Part shown: positions 37,456 to 48,211 of the stretch, piece after piece
Layout of the letters: every line of letters starts with the position of its first letter
How positions within the stretch are numbered: position 1 is the stretch's first letter
Assembly: GCA_018292915.2 (NCBI GenBank)
Contig: JACVVK020000151.1
Coordinates: 676,001 to 740,000, forward strand
Direction of reading: 5' to 3'
DNA: 64,000 nucleotides
Source: Batillaria attramentaria
Lineage: Eukaryota; Mollusca; Gastropoda; Batillariidae
The notes under the pieces: generated by a model
What the model saw: only the letters and a program-made list of their open reading frames with translations
Told to the model about the DNA's origin: nothing
Database searches by the model: none
Position numbers and translations under genes: made by a program

Positions 37456-38575
37456 GAAATATGAAGAAACCTTCCAGATTTTGATCTGTTTCTCCAACAA
37501 CTTCCAGATCCTCCACTACAGGAATTCCAGGACCACTGAGGCTCATTTCATCATACCGGACCTTGACCTTGGTTAGTCTGATGGTGGATCCCAAGTGAAC
37601 CTGATACATGTTTCTAATGTAATACATGTACAAACAAACTCCTGTCCAAAACCTAAAATTAAAAATATACTTTTTCATGTTGTTATTTACACATGGGTTA
37701 AAAAAAAAAGATGATGAAAAAGAACAAGTTCAACTACCCAGACAAGCTGAAAATAAGTTTATCACCTGACAAAATATCTGGCAGTCCAGAGGCTGCCTAA
37801 ACTATAGATTTAAATCCATCCACCCCTTTAAATTTAAGTTTACCTGAGTCTAGTAAATGTTATGTAACCTGGCTGCAGTGATCAAGTGACATTGTCTAAT
37901 TTAGTTATTTATTCTCAATGATTTCAGGCTTAGACATTCACAAAGTTACAAATCTCACACCAGGTCTCTATCACTAGTATCAGCAAGTGCACTACATACA
38001 ATTTGTGCAGTAAATTGCATCTCAACATTTTCATACCTTTCTTTTCTGAATGAGATGATTAAATGTGGGTGAAAGTACAAGTTTACATCTGTGGTGTCCA
38101 TCTGCCACTGTCAGATCATATGCATCATTTGATTTTGGATAATGACCTGTTAACCCAGTCTGCTGCACAAACACAGGGTCTGTCATGTACCTGTCCACTG
38201 CAACCACCTGAAACAAACCATGGTCACATGCGATCTTAGTGACTCCGACAGGCTGACAGAGACCCGTCTCCAACTCCAAGGTATTTGCTATAAATGTTTT
38301 AATATTAATACACGAAATGGCGAGCAAATCACTTGTCGTTCGATTCGTCAAAGATATTTCTTTTCATTGTGCATTTCTCATGGGTCTGTGCAACTGTGTG
38401 CTGTGCATTTTATCATTGTGCGGGTAACTTAAAAGGGGGCGACATTGAACTTGAAGCCGTACAATGCAGAACCAAAGAAAGTTGATTTTGTAGGGATTTG
38501 TTTGTAGTGAATTACCGTAACAACGGATTGCTCATATGTTTCATTTTCTGGCCCCACTGCTCCGTTCTCGGACAT
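28407..38575 (-). CDS. RADX: RADX-like RPA-related ssDNA-binding protein (15 exons)
   Basis: RADX binds single-stranded DNA through OB folds and limits RAD51 at stalled replication forks. Exons (minus): 38575-38516, 38207-38037, 37600-37471, 36832-36698, 36278-36100, 35893-35814, 35585-35349, 35070-34991, 34398-34292, 33912-33778, 32348-32154, 31517-31393, 29735-29702, 29547-29409, 28735-28407. The sum is 2136 nt (711 aa), shorter than human RADX (about 855). Matches along the whole family include an N-terminal OB start (VVAVDRYMTDP..YDLTVADG), AYYVDLWSS, KPRLLLRVMRRPRLVHYARP, LPDDFVCDVAGVITFVGAIQ, FWIKRWVHIQDHSSQWPIVVQLY and a MFFSYPPQP block. I chose the ATG at 38575 because an upstream ATG at about 38648 runs into a stop after 20 codons. 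Exon 10 ends inside a minisatellite. Identity rests on remembered RADX similarity, which is strong but unverified. Confidence 0.83.
28795..29164. mobile_element. CAGGG-type TIR element, copy 3
   Basis: Starts CTAGGCTTAAAAT and ends GATTTGAAACCCTG, with the shared GATGATCCAAAAAGAGAAAA block; unexpanded apart from a C run at 28980-29006. In the last intron of RADX. Flanks AACACACT and AACACAGT may be a decayed 8-bp duplication. Confidence 0.6.
30139..31238. mobile_element. Pearl-like core-repeat element
   Basis: About seven diverged ~140-bp core repeats, each with TGACCTTGACCTT and usually GTCAAGGTCA. They are followed by (CA)n(GACA)n at 31127-31193 and a short tail. The outer ends are inverted: GGCTCCCTTGTGAC at 30141 and ACAAGGGAGCC at 31226. 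The core-plus-microsatellite layout recalls mollusc pearl/HINE elements. In RADX intron 12. Confidence 0.55.
32657..33820. repeat. 50-bp minisatellite built on the RADX exon 10 donor
   Basis: About 23 units of TTGTACCTGCGTATCTCTGG plus TGGAGCTAACATGAACATGA and GAACCAGCC. On the gene's strand each unit encodes the last codons of exon 10 (HVSSTRDTQ) and then GTACAAGG, as at the real donor 33778/33777. Confidence 0.96.
34435..34821. mobile_element. CAGGG-type TIR element, copy 4 (unexpanded)
   Basis: Ends CAGGGATTAAAAT (34435) and ATTTTAAGCCCTG (34821) are 13-bp inverted repeats with one mismatch. About 387 bp with no coding capacity, so a MITE. The CAGGG ends suggest hAT, but no clear 8-bp duplication is seen. 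In RADX intron 8. Confidence 0.65.
36370..36545. repeat. Dispersed repeat, copy 2
   Basis: Diverged relative of 4730-4850 (GTGGGTGTTTGATGTCATTT.., GGCCAGCACAAGTA), extended by a GGGATTTGACCATGTC stretch that faintly recalls a tRNA B box. In RADX intron 4. Confidence 0.4.
37401..37451. repeat. (CA)n microsatellite
   Basis: About 25 CA units just beyond the RADX exon 3 donor (intron 3). Confidence 0.95.
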
Positions 38576-39238
38576 TTTGATCACTGTCAAGCGGTAAAGT
38601 GCTTCATTTTCGATTTTAACATTCGCCTACTCTTTGAGTTTTCCGCCATGTCCAATGTATGTATGAAAAATACGGAACGGGCCTTGCGACGGAATGATCT
38701 TCTCCGCGGGGCCGCCCAGCTCATCAGTGAATTCTGTCTCGACACTCGCTCACTCTGGCCGGACCTCTGACGAAACATTATTTAGTCAGATCACAAGGCA
38801 TACTGGCTGTACTGCCGGACACGGCTAAAATACTGTTCAGTTCAGTTTTCGTTTGTTTGTTTGTTTGGTTTGTTTGTTTGTTTGTTTTTGTTGTTGTTCA
38901 GTGTTGTTGTTGTTGCCCGGCAGTTGTTTAGTTTTGCGGCCACGGCCGTTTTGTCAGTTTTACGGTTTGTTTGTTTCAGGCACGGTTTTTTTTTCAGTTT
39001 AAGTCTTATGTCAGTTTTACTCAGTCAATGACGGATGCCGCCGGCCCGACACAAACCAAATCTCTGAAGTGCCTGCTTGAACCGAGTCAGTGCCGGGTAC
39101 GGTCGGTGACAAGACTGACATAAAGCCGGCCGACTGGGGCGGCGGCCACTGACACGGCTGACTGTGGCACACACACACTGACACATACCGTCACTGACAC
39201 ACACTCTCGGCTCTCTCTCTCTCTCTCTCATTGATATA
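38576..39238. other. Intergenic between RADX and the cluster
   Basis: Contains the RADX 5' side with a 20-codon upstream frame (ATG about 38648, MAENSKSRRM..) and TTTG/TTG repeats at 38845-38915. No exon recognised. Confidence 0.45.
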
Positions 39239-39940
39239 TTTAAATCGAGCCTGTCTCAAGTTTCTCGGGTCCCTCCCTATGGAATCATCTCCCCCTCGCA
39301 GTTAAATCTGCACCGTCGCTCTCCTCGTTCAAGGAGAGCCTTCTCAAGTATTTACTCTCATGCTCGGATCCCTGAATGTTCTGCCGTGTGTACCCTCGAT
39401 GTTGCTTGATAACAGTTATAGGTTTTTCTAGGTTGTTAAAAGATCCATGTCTCCACACACCTGAGTGTTCTGTTGTATGTATCCTGGATGTTACTTGTTA
39501 GCAATTATAGGTCTTGCTTAAGTAGTTGAAAGATTGTCTCCACACACCTAAGTATTCTGTTGTAGTATGCATCTGGATTTTACTTTCTAGCAGTTACTGA
39601 CGGGCTTTATTTAGGTAGTTCAGCGTATTAGAGCATGACATGTAATGATTTTGATATTCTCACGCTGACTTGATATTATCTTACTTTTAGTCTACGAGTT
39701 TGTTTGTTTGTTTTTTTCCTTCTAATTCTACTGTTTTGTTTTGTTTGTCTTTTGCTTGGTTTGTTTGGTTTTGGTCTTTTGGGGGGGGGGGTTCTGTTCT
39801 TGGGGGGGGGGGGGGGTCTCTTGTCTCTGCCTTTGTTTTACATTTTCATTTTGTAGTCTAGCAACGGCAAATTATAAACTGGCACGTGTGCTACAATTTC
39901 TACCGTTGAAAAAATAAAGTTTCAATGCCATTGTCATTGT

Positions 39941-39945
<5 letters not shown>
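39239..39945 (+). mobile_element. 3' remnant of an L2/CR1-like LINE
   Basis: A reading frame at about 39260-39380 encodes the C-terminal block SGPSLWNHLPLAVKSAPS.. and SFKESLLKYLLS, then a stop. This block is typical of the end of CR1/L2 reverse-transcriptase ORFs. About 500 bases of 3' UTR follow, containing three diverged ~90-bp repeats (beginning near 39372, 39460 and 39548, each with a TGTTCTG or TATTCTG core), G runs and an AATAAA at about 39912. A (CA)n tract of about 70 bases adjoins. It lies between RADX and copy A. Confidence 0.7.

Positions 39946-40020
<75 letters not shown>
39946..40020. repeat. (CA)n microsatellite
   Basis: About 36 CA units, 275 bases upstream of copy A. Confidence 0.97.
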
Positions 40021-40021
<1 letters not shown>

Positions 40022-40294
40022 GATCTCTTTAATGCGCTAATTGAATCTAGCCCGTCCCGTGTTACTCATTCTTAGCTCATAAACTCCTGTCACAACCACA
40101 TGTTGACTCACATACCGCGACGGCAATTCAGTCTGGTTGTTGTACCAACATATGTTATTTTATTAAACTACTGTGGGAATGAAATTTACAAAGACTGGCC
40201 TACTTGCCCGGCTGTAGCACTATCAAACATCTCTTCGCTTTCTTTCGTTGGATAGTTTAAGTGGTTCCACGCCGGTTTCAGTTCGTTGTCTAAA

Positions 40295-41419
40295 ATGGCC
40301 GTTGTCACCGACTCAGCACTTGACACTGTGAACAAGAGGTTGTTGTACTGGTCCAAGACACAGCCCGACAAGCCTGCCTTCATATTCCATAACCCAGCTA
40401 CTGCCACCAACAAACGCCTTGTCTTCACACGTGCCGACATTTTCACTCTGGCCTCTCGATACGCCGCCATCTTGCGCCGGGAAGGCATCAGACAAGGCGA
40501 TGTGGTGTGCAACACGCTGCCCAACTCTCCCGAGCGGCTGCTGACCGACTTGGGCATCATGCTGGCTGGAGCCGTGGCCATGAACGGAATGGTGGTGCTG
40601 TCAGACGGCGCGGATTTTGTCGGCTCCATCCAGAGAGGCGGCTGTGTGGCTGTCATCGTGGACCCCAAGCAGAAGCTGAACCAACCTCTCACTGTCCTTG
40701 AAAGCCGACTTCGCTCCAGGGTGGGTCACACTGTCGACTGTCCGGACGCCCCGCTTCTCAAGACGCTCCTCTTTGTCGACAGCGGGATGGGTCAGGACGG
40801 ACATAAGCCTTTCCTGGAGTTGTTGCGGAATGAAAACGAGGCTTTCCTTGCCGACGTGAAATCTGGAGACCGAGCCTTTATTTTCACCACTTCGGGCAGT
40901 ACCGGCTTTTCCAAACTCGTCCCGAGAACGCACGTCGAATATTTGCTACTTGGGGAAAATTTTCACGAAGTTGCCCATGTAAAAGCTGATGACATTTTCT
41001 TCAACGACGAGTTTTTTGCTTGGGTATCGTCATCTCCCCTAGAATTCGTCAGCTCGGGTGTCACTTGTGTTTGTTTTGATTACACCGAGAAACTATGCCA
41101 TGGTTATGACGAACGTTTGAGACTGGAGATGCTCACTCAGGAACGGTGCACAGTTGCCTTTCTTTTGCCCTATTTGCTGGAAAGGGTGCTTGTTGATGAT
41201 GATATCTTGGACGGCTTGACATTCAACCTGCGCCTTATAGAGACAGGTGAGTGACTACCTTGTAGAAAAAAACAAAAACAAAACAAAAAACAAAACAACA
41301 ACAACAACAACAAACAGACAAAACGAACAAACAAAGACTGAACAAACAACTAGTAGTGGCAAAGATATTAACTGCATTATCTTTGAACGCTATCCAAATT
41401 CTCCATCCCCTGGCACTTC

Positions 41420-41474
<55 letters not shown>

Positions 41475-44400
41475 CACTCGATCAGTGTTTTGGTCCAAGA
41501 AACTTGAAATTTCTTATTGTAAAAAAAAAAGAGAGAGAAGAAAGAAACAAACAACCCTAAGAACCGGAAATATTCAACTCAAAGGATTGGTGCCATAAAA
41601 GTTTTCTACAGGGTAGTCACTCACCTGTCTCTAAAATTTGCAAAAGAGGTGATTTTTCACCGAGAAGATTATGGCACTGACGCCTCTAGTAAACAGCTTT
41701 TTGCGGTGTCTCATGAACTGATGGGAAAATGCAGAACTAAAGCACTCCCCTCTGATGTTCCTCGGACTCATCTGCCGCAGCGTTTCTGTGATTTCTTTTC
41801 CCATAAGATACAGAAACTACGTGATGACCACAGACGTAAAGAGATAGACGCACCGCCGCACGCTCCCACCGCTGCTTGCGAGTGTCGCTATCGCGGCCAT
41901 CTTACTAATACCAGAACTCAGAGGCTCTGTGTATAGGATGCCTCGTTCGAAATACAAAGTTCTTTAGAAAGACGTCATCAGAAATGTGACGTACGATAAA
42001 GCGGACCAATGCTATGCGCGCTATGTAAACAGCTGATAGCGTCTGGCCAATGCTATGTGCGCTATGTAAACAGCTGGCACTTCCAGGTACTCGCAACATG
42101 GCGCGCGGCGGCGTCACTTTTCCGGCACCGCGGTGCGTCTATCTCTATACGTCTGTGGTGATGACCTTGACTCTCGTTTTTCCGAACCACCTGTATTCGC
42201 TGAATATGATGGTCCATGTTTTTGTCAGTTTCTTCCTGTTTCAGAGCAGGAAATTTACGAACTAATTATGAAGTCGCCAACCAAAAGCTGCTTACTCGAC
42301 CCCATCCCAACCTCTCTCACAAAACATTGTCTGTCTGACCTTGTTCCGTTGGTAACAGCTATTGTAAATAGTTCACTTTCCACAGGTCTTGTACCGTCGC
42401 AGTTCAAGAAGGCCGTTGTTAGTTGCCACCCCTCTTCTGAAGAAGCCCGGTCTGGATTGCAATGTACTTAAGAATTATAGACCTGTGTCAAACCTTCCTG
42501 TCATCTCAAAGATCTTAGAGAAAGCCGTCTTAAAACAGTTGCAGAAACATCTGTCTGACAACAACCTTGCAGAAGTGTACCAGTCAGCATACCACAAGGA
42601 TCACAGCACGGAGACTGCTGTGCTGAGTGTCCTGGAGGGTCTCTTGGTTAAAGCAGACGAGAGACTTGTTTCTTTGGTTGCGGCCTTGTTGGACCTCAGC
42701 GCAGCATTCGACAAGCTGGATCATTCCATTATGCTTCGACGGCTTGATGTTACCTTTGGCATCAGGGGTACTGTACTTGATTGGTTCTCCTCTTATGTAC
42801 ACAACCGTTCTCAGTCTGTCGTCATCGATGGGAGGTCTTCAGCTCTCAGTCCCCTTGTCTTTGGGGTACCTCAGGGTTCCGTCTTGGGCCCAGTCTTGTT
42901 CACCTTGTACTCCCAACCTTTATCAGATGTGATTTTGTCCCATGACTGTTTGTTTCACAAATATGCAGACGATACCGAGATGTCACAGAGTGCACAACCA
43001 TCAGACTTCAATTCTGCCCAGACGAGTATTCAGTCCTGTATCAGCGATGTTCTGACATGGATGAATACCAACAAGCTTATGTTGAATACCGACAAGACAG
43101 AAGTTATGCCTGTAGGTGCTCCTTCACGTCTCACTCTGGTGAACAGCGACTCTGTCTTCATTGATGGTTGTGACATACCATTCCTGAAATCCGTCAAGTA
43201 TCTCGGTGTTAGGATTGATCGGTCGCTTTCTATGCAGGAACAGATCAGCAGTGTCTGCCGCGCCTGTTCTCTGGAACTCAGACGTATTGCATCAATCCGA
43301 CCGTACCTTTCGCAGAAAGCTTGTGTAAAATCAGTTACTGCTCTCATAACCTCACGCCTCGACTACTGTAACTCAGCACTGGCTGGCCTTCCAGCAGAAC
43401 AGTTAGGCCGCCTTCAAAGAACAGCGCTGCGCGCTTAGTGCTGGGCAAACCGAAGCGAGAGAATGCAACACCGCTTCTGAAAGAGCCCCATTGGCTACCA
43501 GTCCATTTCCGCCTTCAGTATAAAATTTCTGTTCTGGCCTTTCGTCATTTTGATGGCACCCTTCCACCATACCTTTCGGCTTCACTCGTCACCTATCAAC
43601 CGTCGCGAACCCTCCGGTCGTCGTCCGAGAGGCTTCTCAAAATTCCCAAGCGCAACTTTAAATCCTTTGGTGAGCGCTGTTTCAGTTTTGTTGCACCAAC
43701 CTTTTGGAATTCCCTGCCAGCACATCTGAGAAACGCGCCCACACTGTCTGTTTTTAAGAGCAACCTTAAAACGTTCCTCTTTTGTAAAGCTTTCCAGTAA
43801 TTTCCCGTGTCAGCAACTACTCAGTTTCACCAGTGTATGTCTGTCCACTGTTTGTAAAATGTGCGTGAGTGTCGGTGAGTGATTGGCGCATTGAGTTTAT
43901 GCCAAAGAAATGCGCCCTACAAATGCCATTTATTATTATTATTATTTCGTCATCAGGAAGCCAGCCAGTCAGTAAGCGACACGTGCAAGCGGCGTTTAAA
44001 ATGGCTGACATGCTGGTCATTGACTACGGAGGCACGGAGTTCGGGGTTTTAACTATGAAGGTGCTGAACATGGACAACAAGGGAGACTATGAGGATGGTA
44101 ACAGCGGACTGCCACTACCTGGGGTGGAGATTAAGGTTTCGGGCTGTTGTTGTTGTTGTTGTTCTGATCTTGTCTGTAGTGTTGTTTAGCCTGCACGGCT
44201 TACAAACATAAGGCATGAGATAAGCATTTAGGATCAGCAACCTTCTGCTAACTGGTATACTCATTTTGTGTGTTGACGTAAAATCCAACATTTCAAGGAA
44301 CGTCACTCTCATCTCAGTTTTGTGTACGTTTTCAAAGCGCCGGGACACGGGTGTGAACATTTACTCGGTCAATATGTCTTTATACAACCATGCAACCTTT

Positions 44401-44770
44401 CTCTTTCCATACTGATAGCCACTGTCGTGATTGATTGTCTCTTGGTTTGAAACCTGTGCCTGTAAGATATTCATCAGAACGGACAAGGAAACTGCTTGTA
44501 TACATGTAGACCATTGTTGTAATCTGGAGGCCTTGTATACAACGCCTGCTGTTTGTTGTACAGCTTGTGGACGAGAGCCAGCAGGAGGTGGTGGAGCCAG
44601 GTCAGACCGGGGAGGTGCTGTGTCGCGGACCCCACGTCTTCACCGGCTACCTGGGCATGGACCAGGCGGCTCACGACAACGTCTTCACGCATGACGGCTG
44701 GTTCCGCACCACTGACGTCGGATTTCGTAACTGCAAGGGGGAGCTGCATGTCATCGGCAGAAAGTACGGG

Positions 44771-44834
<64 letters not shown>

Positions 44835-45257
44835 CAGAGAGAGAGAGAGAGAGAGAGTATTCACACTAAATTGCCGTTTTACGGCATGTCGCTTTTGTTG
44901 CTGTTGTGGTTGTTGTTGTTGAATATTATGTTGTACATCCCCAATATACCTCAGAAGTAGGGAAGCACAACATGTAAATACTGTAATATTACTGCTGTTC
45001 TCATTGAACAGGTCCAACGCTATTACCTACGGCAGCTTTATCCTGTACCCGGGGTGGCTGGAGTCGCGGTTGGCAAGGTGCCCGGGTGTACAGAGTGTCG
45101 TCATAGTGCCCGTGCCTGACTCAGTGAAGTATCAGGAGCTGTGCGCATGCGTGATGCCCCAGCCCGGGATCAGCGTCACGGAAGAGGAAGTTCGCGAGTT
45201 CTGCAAGACTCTCTATCTTGAGCCTGATGCACTGGAGTCAGCAGTACCGAGGTAACC

Positions 45258-45299
<42 letters not shown>

Positions 45300-45620
45300 G
45301 GGGGGGGGAAGAGAGAGAGAGAGAGATTGTCCAATTCGTTGGAGCAGCCGATCGTAGTACGCTTCAACTGAGTCCACAAAACCGTTGGCATTCGAAATGC
45401 GCTTCTTGTTTAGTATACATTTCACAGAAATAGCTAGAACGACCCAGCGAGTAATTAGTGTGTGATCTGGAACCAGAAAAAAACTAAATTGTACACTGTG
45501 TGTGTGTGTGTGTGTGTGTGAGTGCCGTGTGTGTGAGTGCCGTGTGTGTGTGTGTGTATGTGTGTGTGTGTGTGTGTATGTGTGTGTGTGTGTGTATGTG
45601 TGTGTGTGTGTGTGTGAGTG

Positions 45621-45672
<52 letters not shown>

Positions 45673-45793
45673 CAGGTACTACCTGTTCTTTGACAGGTTC
45701 CCCACCACTGTGACGGGGAAAACAGACCGTAAAGCCGTCCTGACCTCGGCTCTCCGGACACTCGGCATGACTGACGCACGCCCGGCCAAGTGA
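40295..45793 (+). CDS. Adenylate-forming enzyme, copy A (acyl-CoA synthetase / luciferase-like), 5 exons
   Basis: This belongs to the ANL superfamily, which activates a carboxylate as an acyl-adenylate, usually followed by CoA transfer. Exons: 40295-41246, 43957-44135, 44564-44763, 45012-45251, 45676-45793, giving 562 aa, a normal family length. Visible motifs are A3 FTTSGSTGFSKLVPRTH (about residue 200), A5 IDYGGTEFG, A7/A8 DGWFRTTDVGF..GELHVIGRK and A10 TVTGKTDRKAVL with the adenylation lysine. Between GRK and YPGWLE the usual lysine next to the glycine seems absent. Intron 1 is enlarged by an L2/CR1-like LINE and carries an inverted copy of its own splice-donor region. This is the only plus-strand copy; it faces B tail to tail and lacks the AT-rich upstream region of B and D. 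No C-terminal SKL peroxisomal signal is seen (it ends RPAK). The substrate is unknown. Confidence 0.88.
41640..43947 (+). mobile_element. L2/CR1-like LINE fragment in intron 1 of copy A
   Basis: Reverse-transcriptase blocks are readable but broken by at least two frameshifts (about 42430 and 43430): KSPTKSCLLDPIPTSL, NYRPVSNLPVISKILEK, LLDLSAAFDKLDH, FGVPQGSVLGPVLF and KYADDTEMSQ, then the C-terminal block TPLLKEPHWLPVHFR..FGERCFSFVAPTFWNSLP. The 5' part starts within ORF2 (FCDFFSHKIQKL at about 41780) and is interrupted at about 41935-42130 by unrelated sequence with a 33-bp direct repeat (about 42004 and 42051). The 3' end is an (ATT)n tail at 43931-43947, which lies ten bases from the exon 2 acceptor of copy A. 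It is truncated and decayed, so not autonomous. Confidence 0.85.
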
Positions 45794-46094
45794 CGTCACC
45801 AGTAACGTCCAGCCTACTGACGTCACCAGCAATACCCAGTGGACACCGGGGGAAACTGCATTGGATGACAAATTTCGGTGGCGATCACGGTGAAAAGTTT
45901 TTCTGTAGTTTCGGTGTTTGTTGTGGCCTTCAATGTACATTTCGTGTTCATTAACCTGTGAGACCGCGTCTACACTGGGGAAAAACCCAGATATCTGCCA
46001 GCTTTGCCTTACAAGTCAGTAATCTTGTTAAACAGCTATTAGAGTCAATTTATCAAATTTATTTTACTGTCACAAGTTACACACAAAGCAGCAT

Positions 46095-46172
46095 GATATG
46101 CTGAGCAACTGAGTGCTCTCTTGGGCAGATTGTCTGCGCTATATAAGAACAATTTATTATTATTATTATTAT
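46095..46172 (+). repeat. L2-type 3' tail fragment
   Basis: GCGCTATATAAGAACAATTT is followed by (ATT)n, the same kind of ending as the LINE at 43947. Only the tail is present. Confidence 0.45.
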
Positions 46173-46989
46173 ATATGGCGTTTGTCCACGTTTGCTGTTT
46201 TCTACCTGTGTTCCCTGTGATTCGAAAATACAAAGGTCCTTGGGACCTCTCCATCTGTTCAGAATCCGTATTCATGCCATCAACAGCCCAACTATTGAGT
46301 GATGTAAACAAATTTTACGGCTTAAAACGCCAGACGACCAACTTTTCCTGAAGATAAACCCAAAAGTATCGTTACAATCGGAAAGAGCTCCCTCCCTCTA
46401 ATCCAAAATCTTGATAAAAGTGAGACAACCGAAATTTCAAGCCATTCGGTTGAGAATTTTCGGAGGAGCGGGCGCGCACCCCCCCTCCCCCCCCCCACAC
46501 ACACATACATACATACAGACAGCAGTCAGCTCTGGCCGAGAGCACGTTCAGGTGCACCATGCCCGCCAGTAACAATGACGCGATTCTCAGAGTTACATAT
46601 GCATCACGTCTGTGCGGAGAATGCAAGCGACGTGCGTTTGTGCCACAATACTTGCCTTTTGAACGTGGAAATTTTGACCCGTCCTATAATGTTGTTTCCA
46701 TTACTATAATATGGAAACAACATACAAACGTGCGTTCCCTGTGACGCGCTGTTCTCAAATTTGTGCGTCTATTTAAGAGCTTGTGCGTGCAAAAACGCAC
46801 ACCTGTGCGTAATCGGGAACACTGTCTACTTGTCTTTTGTTTGTTTGCTTGATTATTTCTTTGATATTTTCCCCGTATAGTTGTTTCTTTGTTTGGTTGT
46901 TTAGTCTCCGTGAATAAACTTCTAATAAATGGCTTATGAGCAGAAAACATGCTTATGTTTCTGTAAAGAGTAATAATTAGTGTGTTAAT

Positions 46990-47180
46990 ATAGGCTCTAT
47001 ACGAATTACTTGGCATAAAGCAACGCAAACTGAACACAACAGGCACGCTCACGTGAATCACACGCACTGTACAACACACCGAACATCAACACATAATGAT
47101 CACAATGATGTGTACGTGATATGCAGGGGCAGCTCAACTCGCGGAATTTAGAATTGAATTTATTTTGAATTTTTGCGGGC
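46990..47180 (-). repeat. Headless copy of the SINE body
   Basis: Shares ordered blocks with 2570-2760: GCACGCTCACGTGAATCACA, then CAGCTCA and GAATTTAGAATT followed by a TTTATTTT run. The tRNA-like head is missing. Lies between copies A and B. Confidence 0.55.
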
Positions 47181-47532
47181 ACGACATGCCGTGGCGTGGC
47201 GTTCTTTAGTTTATGAAGTGTAAGCATTTGATAAGTATCCACAGATGGTCTCTACTAATATTGTTCTGTATGAATCACCAGTCAATTTCCCGACAGAGTT
47301 CATTAAAAATCGAAATGAAATAAATATTCAGATTAACGCTTGCTATAAGGCACTGTATATTCATATTGGTGTCACACATGGCCTGGCATCTTTTCGTCCT
47401 GTATGCAGTGTTGACATTTCATAAATATCCGTAAATTCCACAGATGGTCTCTTCCAATATTTTCCTGTATGGACCACCAAACAATTTCCCGACAGGATTA
47501 ATGAATATTCTAATTTACGCTTGCTAGAAGGG

Positions 47533-47575
<43 letters not shown>

Positions 47576-47589
47576 TTATATACCCAGTA

Positions 47590-48050
47590 GGCTGGGTGTT
47601 GCTGCTGACGTCGGTAGACTGGGTGTTGCTTATGACGTCAGTAGGTTGGGTGTTGCTGATGACGTCAGTAGGCTGGGTGTTGCTGGTAACGACAGTAGGC
47701 TGGGTGTTGATGGTAACGTCAGTAGGCTGGGTGTTGCTGCTGACGTCAGTAGTTGGATGTTGCTGATGACGTCACTAGGTTGGGTGTTGATGGTAACGTC
47801 AGTAGGCTGGGTGTTGCTGCTGACGTCATTAGGCTGGGTGTTGCTAATGACGTTAGTAGGCTGGGTGTTGCTGATGACGTCAGTAGGCTGGGTGTTACTG
47901 ATGGGGTCAGTAGGCTGGGTGTTGCTGGTGACGACAGTAGGCTGTGTGTTGCTGATGAGAGTAGGCTGGGTGTTGCTGATGACGTCATTAGGCTGGGTAT
48001 TGATGGTGACGTCGGTAGGCTGGGTATTGCTGGTGACGTCAGTTGGCCGG
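47590..48050. repeat. 27-bp minisatellite with TGACGTCA cores, 17 copies
   Basis: Unit GGCTGGGTGTTGCTGATGAC plus GTCAGTA. About half the units keep the palindrome TGACGTCA. The array starts at the stop codon of B and runs downstream through its presumed 3' UTR. Confidence 0.95.
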
Positions 48051-48159
48051 GCATGCGTCAGTCATGCCGAGTGTCCGGAGAGCCGAGGTCAGGACGGCTT
48101 TACGATCTGTTTTCCCCGTCACAGTGGTGGGGAACCTGTCAAAGAACAGGTAGTACCTG

Positions 48160-48211
<52 letters not shown>

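Larger units (their letters stand above)
45794..47589. other. Intergenic between the tails of A and B
   Basis: Two diverged TGACGTCA-type 27-bp units follow the stop of A (45793-45840), in the orientation opposite to those after B. Then come the L2 tail, the SINE body, a diverged ~190-bp repeat at 47207-47525 (core CCACAGATGGTCTC) and (TC)n at 47538-47572. Confidence 0.6.

Noticed and set aside
40295..45793. Calling copy A a true luciferase
   Set aside because: Superfamily motifs are clear, but the A8 lysine seems missing and nothing in the sequence shows the substrate or light emission.
45213..45940. His/Thr- and Cys/Val-rich small proteins
   Set aside because: Frames through (CA)n/(TG)n microsatellites, seen at many places in the window.
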